From assembly GCF_008831285.2 (NCBI RefSeq), contig NC_045148.1:2792001-2856000 (forward strand): a stretch of 64,000 bases of DNA, written 5' to 3'. This document shows positions 37,401 to 49,400 of this stretch, piece after piece. The notes beneath the pieces are model-generated. The model searched no databases. It had not been told where the DNA came from and was given only the letters and a program-made list of their open reading frames with translations. This DNA comes from Nymphaea colorata. Taxonomy: Eukaryota > Streptophyta > Magnoliopsida > Nymphaeales > Nymphaeaceae. Every line of letters begins with the position of its first letter. Within the stretch, counting starts at the first letter, position 1. The position numbers and the translations under genes are program-made.

Positions 37401-40400
37401 ACATATAACTAAAAAAAAGCTATTTATAATTCATTGGAAATCTGAAAAGGCTCCTGTTACACAGGTGTGAATTGCTGCATGGCAATTTCAGAAGAAAACT
37501 TGGGTGTGGGTGCAGTGAGGGTACAAAAAGTTAGAAAAGCTATTGACTGTGTGACTGACATGCAGGACATTGGTGTGGCATTTTATAGAAAAAGGGCTGT
37601 ATAGCAAGGATATATATATATATATATATATAATGTCAACAAATTGGAAATTTAACATTTTAAAACTAACAACCTGTCATTCTATCAATAATCAACAAAC
37701 AATGAGCAAATTGTGATAAACCATGAGGTAAAATACATTACCAGATTCCAATGGCCGTTCTTGAAATAGATTTCTTTAAATTGCTCTTGGGGAAATGGTT
37801 GAAGTGCTTTTGCATCTTGGAACAAGGACATGGATGCAATTAAGCATCCTTCTTCTTCTTTAGAGGGAGGACCCCAGCAACCTTCTTATCATTGTACTTG
37901 AAATCCTTTCTTAACATACGAAATTGAAGTTTTAACAAGACATAATCATGACAAAAATAACACAATACCTTATCCTTACCCTTGTTTTGTTGCTTGTTGC
38001 AATTGTTGTTAAAATGCATTGGTCCATGTGGTTTTGTATAGTTTTCCAGCTTACATGCCACGAGCTTTATTCTTTTCAATTTTAGATGGTGTGTCTAACA
38101 CACTCTTGACAGTCTTATTCATGCTGAGCTTTTTTTCTTTTCCCATTAAATTTGGTAAGAGTTTGATGGAAGAGGTGGAGGTGAAAAAAAGATAAAAGAA
38201 AGGTCCTAACTTCTTCAAACTGGTGTATCAACCCATATGAAAAGGTAAACCTATTTTTTATTCAACTTGAGCTCTTTTTACTTCATTATATTGATAATTT
38301 TCTCCCTATTTTGGTTCAAGTTGAGATAATTTATCCAAACCAAAGACAACTCCATAAAAGCAGTGTTTAATACTTCTGTCTCCTTACTAAATATTTTTAG
38401 TTTTTTCCTAAAAATAATTTTTATAAGCCATATTTTCTTGGGTAGGCATACTGGGTAGGCATTCCCATGCTTCACTTGACCCATTTTCCCATAATCACAG
38501 CTACAAATAGGTAATTTGTGTTAATTTTAGTATGTGACTGGTTAATGAAATCTAATTTCCTCGTTCTCGTTGGGCTTGAAGATGAGCCTTAATTTTGCAT
38601 AAGTACTGTTTCCTCCTGCTGGGCAGGAGCGCTGATAGCCACAGGTGCTATCATTGGTATCAGAGTCAGCTTAAGTAAACTCAGAGCTATTTCTGAGCAT
38701 GAGGTTCTCTCTGTGCTAGAAGGCTTCAAGGAGCAAATGGAGAAGGAGCGTCAGCTGGTGGTATTGCGACTGGAAACCATGGAACATGAGCACCAAGACG
38801 CAGGCAGTCAAATGGTTGGAGTACAGCAGAAGGTCGAGCATTTCTTAGCAGCCCAAAAGATGTTCAAGCACTTGTCATGAAGTCCGGGAAAAGATAAGCC
38901 CTCACCCCTCCCCTAAAAATACCTCTTCCTTCCAGCTGAATGGAGGGAGGCACCACAGGCATCCTCCTCTCAACGGGGCACTACTCCAGGGAGAAGAGGA
39001 TCACATGAGGTCTCTAGAATCTCATCCAATGTGAGAAAATAGCGGCCCATTCAATAAGATGGAATTTCCACGTTTCTCTGGGGAAGACCGCTTAGTTGAG
39101 TTTTTCGTGCAGAACAATTTTTGAGTGTCAATGTGTCCCAATGTTGCAGTGAGTCATTCATGCTGCAATTTATTTGGAGAGGACTGCTATTCAGTGGTAT
39201 AGATGGATGGTCACCCAATAGGGCAAGCCAAATTGGGAGCAATTTGTAGAGGCCCCTCCATCAGATTTGGCCCCCATCAATGTACATAGATTACAATTTA
39301 TAATTATTGAACATCAAGCAAAGAGGGCTGGTAGTAGAATATCAAGCAAAGTTTGAGGAGTTGAACAATATGATAAAGGGCTGGCACACAAAGGCATTAA
39401 CTGGACCCTTCGTAGTGGATTTGAAGGACAAAATCCATAGAGGAGTGCAAGCTGCGGAGCCCCAACCTCCGGTGGAAAGCTTTGAGTTGGCCAGGGCTGC
39501 TGAGGGAAAGTAGTCCGACTGAACTTTAGAGTTAAGAGAACCAAAAACAGGCAGACTGAATGCATTCAAGCCCATGACAACATCCAGAGGCATAGGCGAG
39601 GCCCTGCCCAATCGGCGAAAGGAAGGGCATGAAGTAACTATGGTGAATAAACTGAGCCCGAAGCAGATTAAAGATGAACGATGCAAAGGGTTTGTGCTTC
39701 CACTGAGAAGAAAAATGAATACCTGGGCATGTATGCAGGCGATTGCGCATGTATCTAGTTGACGAGGAAGAAGATGACATCCTGCCCAAGGAGGAATCTG
39801 ATAATGGGGCTGCAAACAAAGCAACATGAGTAGATCAGTCGCCCAGAAATATCATTTCATGCTCTGACTGTAGACTTTGTACCTGAGGTTAAGTGGGTGA
39901 TGGGGAACTTGAAGGGAAGGAAGGTTAGCATCCTTGTAGATACCAGATCCACACAACTTTGTGTTCCGAAGAACATCGAAAACGTGTGGATGCATTACTA
40001 TGGAACAGCCTGAATTTCACATGATACTGGGTGATGGAGGTTCCCCGGTGTGTCATGGAAGGTGTCCTCAAGAAACGATAGAGATTCAAGGGCCGCACTT
40101 TCAGGTGGAGCTCTATCTCTCACTCATGGGTGGGGTGGATGTACCGTGTAGTACTCAAAATATAGAGGTTGAGGTAGCTGGGCAGAATTGAATGTATTTT
40201 GTGCATATGAGGATGAAATTTAAAGGTGACCAAGGGGAAATAATGATACAGGTGGTGCCAGTATGTGCGCAAAGGCAGATGAGGAATTAAGCAAAACAAG
40301 TCACCAATCTGTCGGTTTACATCTGCTCCTCATGACTAAAGGAGAGGGTACAGCTGCTGGTCATCAACCAACAGGCCAGACCATTCTGTTGTGCATGGGG

Positions 40401-43400
40401 AAAGTCAATTTCAGCATGCTCCTACTTCTGTGCACATGAAAGCTGTGATGATTGTTTGTTACATCAAGAATACCATCAACAAGGGAGTATTTTGATTCTT
40501 ATCTTCTTCTTTGGAATTGATTGCTTACACTAATGCTGATTGGGGAGGTGATCCCAACAATCGGCATTCTACTATTTGGATTTTGTCTTCTTAGGTTCAT
40601 CCCTGGTTTTATGGAATGCAAGAAGCAGCAAAAGACCTCACTGCCTCCATGGAAGCATAATACAGGGCAATGGCATCAGTTACTAGGGATATTATCTGGC
40701 TGAGAAGTCTACTCAAAGATATGGGAACTGTCATTGATGAACCAACAAAGTTGTGTTGTGACAATGAAAGTGCTATGCGTGTTGCTAGCACCAACAATCT
40801 CCAATTTCCATGAGGACAAAGAACATTGAAATGGATTGTCACTTTGTGAGAGAAGAATTTCTAAAGAAATCTATTGAGTTGCCCTTTGTCACGTCCCAAT
40901 TCCAGTTTGCAGACTTCTTCCCCAAAGGGCTTGCAGCACCCTGATTCTCATTTCTTCTTAGCAAACTTTTCGTGATCCCATTGTAAGTTTGAGGTTGGGG
41001 GGAAGGGGTCGGGGGGTTAGGAAATATACAATTAATCCTTTAGATAGCTGAATTTTTGTGTAGGATTCATCAGTCGCTTTTAATGCATTTTCTTTCTCTT
41101 TTTGTGTATTTTTTATATATTGTTGTATTTTATTTTTTGCTGCATAATGCAGCACCATTCAGTCATTGGACTCTTCAACAGCTAAAAAATTTAGCTGCTG
41201 GAGACTCCAACAGTGACGTTTTTGCTATTTATTTTGGTGCTCTTGTATATCCTTCAGGATTTTGTAAGCCTGAATGTATGATGTTTTGTGAGTAATAGAT
41301 GATTCTTTTCAGTGCATTAGTGCACGATTTCCCCAATCCTTGAAAGAGCTCTGTACGAACCTGATATCGACAGTGTTGAGTCTATATTCAGCAGTTTGAA
41401 ATAAGTGTGATCAGGGAAAATTTTATTACTTTGCATATTTTAACATACTTTATGGTTTGATACATATGACAATTTTTTACCATGATTTTAAGGTCTAGAT
41501 ACAACCAAAATGGATACTACAGCATCACGTTTGATATCCTTCAATCCAATTTCCTCCATGGTAAGCATCGACAAGGTTTTGTCCATGATGGAATATCCAG
41601 TCAATGCCAAAGACTGGACCTAAGTCAAATTTGTTTTGTTGAATATTGTCAAATTGGAAAAAGACTGAAGTTTTTGGGCTTGATGTTGTCTAATCTTGAA
41701 GTGTCTCAATGTTTCCATGAAGGCTCCAAAAGCACAATTTTGTCCTAAAACTTGGTTATTGTTGAATGTGGTGTTGTTAGGAGGAGTTAGCCACTGATAT
41801 TTATATATGATTGAGTAAATGTGTTTGGGAATATTTTGTTACCATGTTGACAATTCGACCATTTTCAGGTAGATTGTGATAGCTAGAGGCTAGAAAAACA
41901 TTACAGTTAAATTAGATGGAGATAATTTTAAATATGGCCTCTTAACACATAAAACAGTGAATGATATTTTATGTTACTATGGCACCAGAAAAATACATAT
42001 ATAATGCTATGTGGTAGCAGGTCCATGTACTTTCTCATTCCATTCTTTATAAGGTAGACATGACTTGATCAGTTTATGATGCAGTGGCTATGGAATTGCT
42101 GCAGAAGCACTGACTGCAGTTATACGGGCTCATGATGGTCGTGGACCAAAGACAACTCTCACCACATGTATTCTGCAGAAGCTTGGGCTGTCTTCGCCTG
42201 ATGAAATTATTGGGTAACGTTTGGTCTTATCCATCTTTGGCATCATTTGCTGAGGACAATGCATATCAGAGACCAAAAAGGTCACACTTTGCCAATAAAA
42301 TGCACCTATCAACAACAATATTTTATTTGTAGGCACTGCCACACATTTTATTGCCCAAGTTGTTCTCCACTAATATTTTCAAACTGTAATTTTCTATAAC
42401 TGACTCCAAAGTTTTGCTCAGTCAACAATAACTTTCACATGTAACATTGATAGGGGTACCTTTCTTTCTCTTACTTTTTAGCCAAAGAGAAGTACTGACT
42501 GCAGTTATACGGGCTCCTGATAGGGCCATTGGATTGCCCAAGAGCAACAGCTAGCTGGTCAATTAAATGACCAATGTGCCAAAAAAGAAAGTACATAGGC
42601 TGTCACACCCCAACACTTTGACCCTAAAATAATTTTTTTTTTGTTCAAACATAAAACATTGAGGTGTGACGACAACACGATTCAAAATGAAAGGAGCGAT
42701 GCAAATCAAAGACAATGGAACAAACTTTCCATTATATAATAAATTTTGTGCATACAAAATTACTTCACATTTCTCAATGACACATATGACAAAAATGCTC
42801 CAAAACGAAAACATTGATGCCTAACAAAAACAAGACTTCAAAGAGACTTAAACATGATGTGCCGGCACTAAAATAGACCCAAAATCTTCTCAGTTGATGT
42901 GAGTTGAGCCATCTGATCAACCTGCTGCTCCGGATCCACCAAAACCTGAAAAAAATGAAACAACAGAAGGCTTACCCTTCGCAGTATGACAACACATCAG
43001 ATAAATCCCTAACCCTCTAAGGTAAGGGCTTGAATCTGGGATATAACAAATACAATAACAAAACACTATCATGTCGTGATAGGAGCATGCAGTTCCCCTC
43101 ACATATACCATGACATGTAAAGGCCACTCAATGACTACAATTAACACATTTAATAATCACATTCATTTTATGCGTATTCACTTCATGCACATTTTTTTCA
43201 TTTACAGTAGCTTTAGTGAATTGACAGTTCCTGTGGGTGAAAACATAGACACGTGCACACTATGGGCGACCTACAGTCAGGAGACAACCCCTGTAGTGGC
43301 TTGAAACAGTACGGATCCGTTCACGCTGCAACGGTAGATCACTCGTCCATGGATTTGTGAATTCCAGGAAGAGTTGCTCAGCCTTTCTTAGGACACCCAA

Positions 43401-46400
43401 GTTGGGAAGGTGGAAGCCCAACGCTCCAAGCACATCACACAATGATATCTTGGGGCCTTGCACCACCTGCGCTTCGAGCAGGCGAGACCAATTGAAGGTA
43501 GGACATCTCCCAAATACATTGTCATAACCCACTGGCCTCACATCTATTATTCTTTCTTACTTATCATTATGATAGCACATTCACAAAATAACCAGCTAGC
43601 ACCTAAGGTTGGTTCATTTCACGAGTGCATCTATACCTCCAAACGCCTCCACGAGGGCTATACATATAGCCAATACTCTTTGTTAGCCGTCATAACTTTA
43701 CGGGTACAACTACTCCTTAAATTCATTCAATTACATCATGCCCGTGATAATGTATACGAAACTTATTACAACATTCACATCAATCAAACACATCAATTAC
43801 ATATTTCAAAACTTAGCCGAACCACAGAGAGTAGTTTCGATCCGTGATTGGCTCGTAGTTGTCATATACAATTATCATTTTAGGATGCTTTCTAATGCGC
43901 AATCGGGGTCGAAGAGATACTTGACTCGATACCCCACCTCATCTGTCCTAAGCAGTTATCATTGCTAGCATGCACATGCAATTGCGTAGTAATTTAAAAA
44001 AAAAAACGAAACCAATCTCATAACAATTCAATCACATGCATACATAATCATAACACAAACATAGGATCCAACAAACCTAAAGGGCACACATTCTAAGGTT
44101 GGCCCCGGGCAGAGATTTGCCTGGAATGCAGCCATACCTGTCGCGCATCGCCAAAAATACAAAAAATGCCTCAAGCTTCGAATCTTGTCGCTCGAGGTCT
44201 ACTCGACGTGCCTGGTGTACCTGCAAAATCCCTGCAGGTAGGTTATCGCCTCAAGAGTGTGCCGACATGTAGTATCAGCCCATAGAGCCCTCCAAAAGGT
44301 TTCTTTCCAACTCCTAGAGGTTTTGACCAAACGATTTAAGTTTCGAGCTTCAATTTGACCCATCACCCGAATGTTTCTCACTTGTTTTTTTAGTTGAAGC
44401 ATCGACCCGCAATTAAGCTTCCCAACAAACGAAGTATATGTAGTTATGTACATCAAAAGCATACTTCACGAGTTCGCTAAATGGTTCTAAGCCTTTTCAA
44501 CATCATCAAAATCTCTAACATGCTTCCCAACCGCTTCAAAAATCAACCCATCATGCTAAAAAGATAATTTATACATGGACCCTCATCCTTCTCAAAATAT
44601 TCGATGTCGAAGTCATACTCTAGAAGCTTGGCCAACCATCGCTGCTGCGTTGGATTTGGAAACGCGCTGCTTCAACATGTATCTTAAGCTGTTGTGGTCT
44701 GTTTTTACTAGAAATCGGTGACCAATAAGATATGGTCTCCATTTTTCGACTGTGAGTACTATGGCCAAGAGTTCCTTCTCATATGTCGAGAGTAGTTTGG
44801 CATGGCTGGTGAGTGCCTTCGACATATAGGCGATAAGGTGTCCATCCTGACTGAGAACGGCCCCAATACCGATGTCACATGCGTCAGTCTCGACGACAAA
44901 TGGTTTGTTGAAGTCGGGGAGGGTGAGTATTGGTGCTGACATTAGGGCCGACTTCAAGCTATCGAATGCGGCTCGTGTCTTCTCGGTCCATAAGAATGGC
45001 CCCTTCTTCAACATCTGTGTCAAATACCGTAGCCCTAAATAAATCTACAGTAGTACCCTGTCAAGCCTAAAAACCCATGTAAGCTTTTCAAATCCTTGGG
45101 CAATGGCCATTTATCCATCGCATGCAACTTTTCGGGGTCGGCTCTTACCCCTTCCTTCGACACAATATGCCCAAAGTAGCCTATAGACGACTGGCCGAAA
45201 CTACACTTGGACCTTTTGGCCTATAGGTTGTTTTCCCTTAGAAGCTGCAGAGTCTTCTTTAGATGTACAGCATGTTGCTCAAGAGACCGACTATATACAA
45301 GAATATCATCAAAGAAGACTAGGGTGATATTGCGAAAACGGCGTTTAGGACTCATGATGGACACTATGAGTTCCTACTCATGCCATTTGGTTTAACAAAT
45401 GCGTTGGCAACATTCCAACGTTGCATGAATGACATATTCAGGCGTCACCTCCGAGATTTCATCCTAGATATATGCATTTTTGTGCATCTTTTCATACATA
45501 TATACATAATGACATTATGGACATTTCTTTCTAGCTTGTAGGTATATGCATTTGGGTGTATGACTTCATCATAGATACATACTGACATTATGTACATTGT
45601 GTACATATAAATGTGTGTGTGCATGTGTGTATGTGTGTGGCTGGATTTATGCAAGCATACATGAGCAGGTGCCCTGTGATTATGCTAGTTTCTAAAGAAA
45701 ATTTTAGGATTCATCACTATTCACTTTTCTAATTATTAGATATGATCAGTTTATGAGGGTTAAAAATTTTGAGTTTGGGTTTCTTATTTCCTTTTACTTC
45801 TGGCAGCTGGGTCTATGCAGATCAATCTTGGGCTCGTGTTGCTGAACTTGTTCCCACGGTAGTAGCCTGTGCAGATGCAGGTGATGAGGTTGCGAATAAG
45901 ATCTTGCTTGACTCTGTTCATGAGTTGGCAGCTAGTGTTAGAGCGGTTGCCCAGAGACTTGCCTTAAGTGGTGAAGGTGAAACTTATCAAAATTGTCCCT
46001 ATTTTAAAGATGCATTTATTTCTGTGTTAGTAATAAATGCTTGAGTGCTTTTGAATGGTCATGTCATGTTCTCAGATGCTGAGGTAGAGGTGAATACTTT
46101 CTTTCTTGACTGTTGATATTATCATGTCCTTGAAGTACCATGTTTCCAAGATCTTGATCTGAAACCATTTCAATTTGGTTAATTTCTTGAACTACAAATT
46201 TTACATGATAATTTTTGTCTTGTTATTTCTATTTGTGATTTTGTTCAAACTGCCCTTTCCCGAAATGAGCGGAACATGATTTCTGGATTTTTAGTAGTTT
46301 TTTTGCCACATCCAATTGTCCTTAGTGCAAAAGACCTGAAGTAAGGCAGGCCTTTACAATACAAATTGGGTTGTATATTGAGGGTATTGAGTCAATGTCA

Positions 46401-49400
46401 TATTGTGAGTCCTATGTATTGAGTCATAATGTATCGCATTAGAAGTGTTGAGGGCATTTTGAGACATCTGCTGTAAGATTATGGAGGAGTAGATGATAAA
46501 GGAGGTTAGGTCACATCCCTGGGACATGAGTATTAGGGTTCTTTTTCTTCTCCTTCTTCCTAGTTATTCCTGCATATTGAGTTCTCTGTTTTATTACAGG
46601 CCTTAGTGCCCTTGTGATGTGTTATATATCTGTTTAACAGCTTGACTCGCAAAGATTTCATGTCATTTGAAGGCCTAGAACTTAGGCAACAAAAGCAAGG
46701 CAACACATGAAATACGCTTGAATGCAAGGACTCTTATTGATGAACTTGGAAATAATAAAATACAAAGTAAGGGTCACTCAGTGGTGCTGGTGGAACTCAA
46801 TCTGTTTGCAAAATTATATTTGGTAAAGCTTTTCATGCTACATGGTATCAGTTGTCCAGTATTTTTGAGCTTTCTTATTCTACAAAAATAGTCATCTGTT
46901 ATTGCATTTTGCAATGCTTCCTTATGTTGGTCAAAGACATCATATGGGTCACCAATAGAATTTTGAATTTCAGATGGGAGTGGCTCGTTCCCCCTTGTTA
47001 TGGTTGGTGGTGTTTTTGAAGCTAACAAGGGATGGGATATTGGAAGGGAGGTGGTAAACTGTATACGCAAGGATTATCCTGGTGTTGATCCTATTAAGCC
47101 AAAGGTTTGTTCACTTTTTTTTTTTCTTTTCTGGAACCTATACTGTTAGTGGTCATCCGAGAGTCTTGACTAAACTGAGCTACAATGTTGTGTGTCCGAT
47201 GTGATGCATTACATTGTGAAGTAGTTTTACCTGACTCAGCCCAAAATAGATATAATGAGGCTTCTCTTCCAATCTAAGTATGCGGTTAAACATGTCTATG
47301 CTTTCCAATCTAGAGATATACTGAAAGTGAGCACTCCAGATTGAAAGTAATAAGTTTAAAAAATTAATGTCTTTAAACATGTTATTGGTTCTGAATTACT
47401 CTGGCACACTTGGAAGACTGATGACAAACAAATAAATAGAGGCATGCAAATAGCATTGTTTGTTACATTCTAGATAAGTTACTTCTTCTGTGGTAGTCCT
47501 GATTCTATATGTTCAAACTTTTAAATTTTGTTGTTCTGTTTGATGATACCTGCATATTTCATTTTTCTTTTTTGCAGTTATTCTGTTGAACACATTTGTA
47601 GAAAGCATAGTGTAACACATGTTTGACTCAAAATAGGATAAAATATTGTGTAAATCATGGTACTGTGAAAATTTAATAAAAATAAAAAAATACGAAAAAT
47701 TCATATCAGAAGAAAATGATGTTTAGTACAAATAAACATTTTTTATGCCAGTGAATTTCACAATGTTCAGTAGTAAATGTATTGTAAGACTGGATCAAGT
47801 AGTTAGAGGCTCTGGTTGGTGCCTAGAGAGGCACTTAAATGGTCAAGTCGTCATCCAGCTGGGACTAGTCAGCCTAGTCAGGACCCAAAAGAAGTTTGAA
47901 ACATTAACATGAGTATTTCAGACTAGCTTATAAACTAAAATTAATTAAAAACAAGTTCATATGTTTATAGCAGTTCATGATCACATGTATTTTAGCTCTT
48001 AGGTTATTAAAAAGAAAAAAAGAAAAGAAAAGAAAAAGCCTAAGCACCCCTATCTAGAGATCACTTACTGTCCTAGGTGCTTTTAGATATTTATTTTGTC
48101 TCATTTGTATTAAAAACTGAATGTAAGGTGATAATACCTCATGTATTATTATATGTACTTGTAGTTTCCTACTTGTATTGGGAAGGATTCTAGTTTTACA
48201 TGGCACCAGAGCAGCTGAACTGATAGATAATACAAGTTGCTGTCCTAGGCAGTGTTTTAGAACTTGCTGCGTCAACTCGTCGACTTAGTTGACTAGAATT
48301 TGGGAAAATTTTATGACATGTTGGAAAGAACTAGAAGAAGAAAAACCCTTTGAAATATGAAGTTGGTGATGTCAGGAGGTAAAAATTAAAAAGCTTTAGG
48401 TGGGATACTTGACAAAACCGGCATTATGCCAAAAAATAGATCCAGGATCTGATGATGATTTTTAGAAAACTATAGGGAGTATCTGACCCAACGACCTTCA
48501 GAATAATGAGCAGAATCAAACAATCTGACTGAGAAATCACAACTGACATTTTTCATGATGCTGGAGAAGATCCACCATCTGATTATTTCAGAATTCAGAT
48601 CCAGATGCAGGCATAGATAGAAAAAACGGATTCAGGAATAGATAAGGAAAGGCATTGAACAGTATGAACTTATAGATACTGATTTATGGAAGACAAAGAA
48701 ATATGGATCTCAGGCATAGACATATGTGGGACAGAGAAGGAGGAAATTAGTTAACTTGGAGAGTTAAAATATGGTCATACCTTGTGGAAACAGTTCTAGA
48801 GCCAGTTCTTCACAAGGCTTTAATACAATGTTAAAATTCTGAGTCATCCAAAATCTTTCACAAGAAGAGATAGGGGACTTTGAGAGAGAAGGAGGCTGCA
48901 ATACGTTCAGGAAAATTCAGAAATGTGGGTGCTAGCTCTATTACAGATTCTTATTAACATATTATATTGTTTAGGTTACAGAAATACTCTTACCTGCCAT
49001 AAATGAGACACCAGCTGATATGTAACACATCGGTCTGATTGAATTGTATCTAATCCCAACCCCAACACCTTAGGTACTTTTCACCAGCACATTTAGGCTG
49101 TGTTGATCCTCTTGATTAAAACTTTCATGACAAAACCATGCTTCAGGTTTCATCTTCCTAAAACTTTTCATAACAAAACTTTGTCTCTTAGCTCTCATCC
49201 TTTTGATTAAAACTTTTTTCAGCAAAACCTCTGTCATCAAGCTTATACTTTTGTTTTATACACCGGTTTTGGACCTGCAATATTTTTCACATCGAGTTTG
49301 CTGCTTCCCAAACATAAAAGAATCAAGATTTGTGTAGGTGGTGGCACCTCTTCTTTTCTTTTTTCCTTTGAGTAGGTGGAACCATCCTCCTGTACCTCAT

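Noticed and set aside
39342-39827. 161-codon minus-strand ORF
   Set aside because: It is the antisense shadow of the gypsy gag region, which has clear domain motifs on the plus strand.
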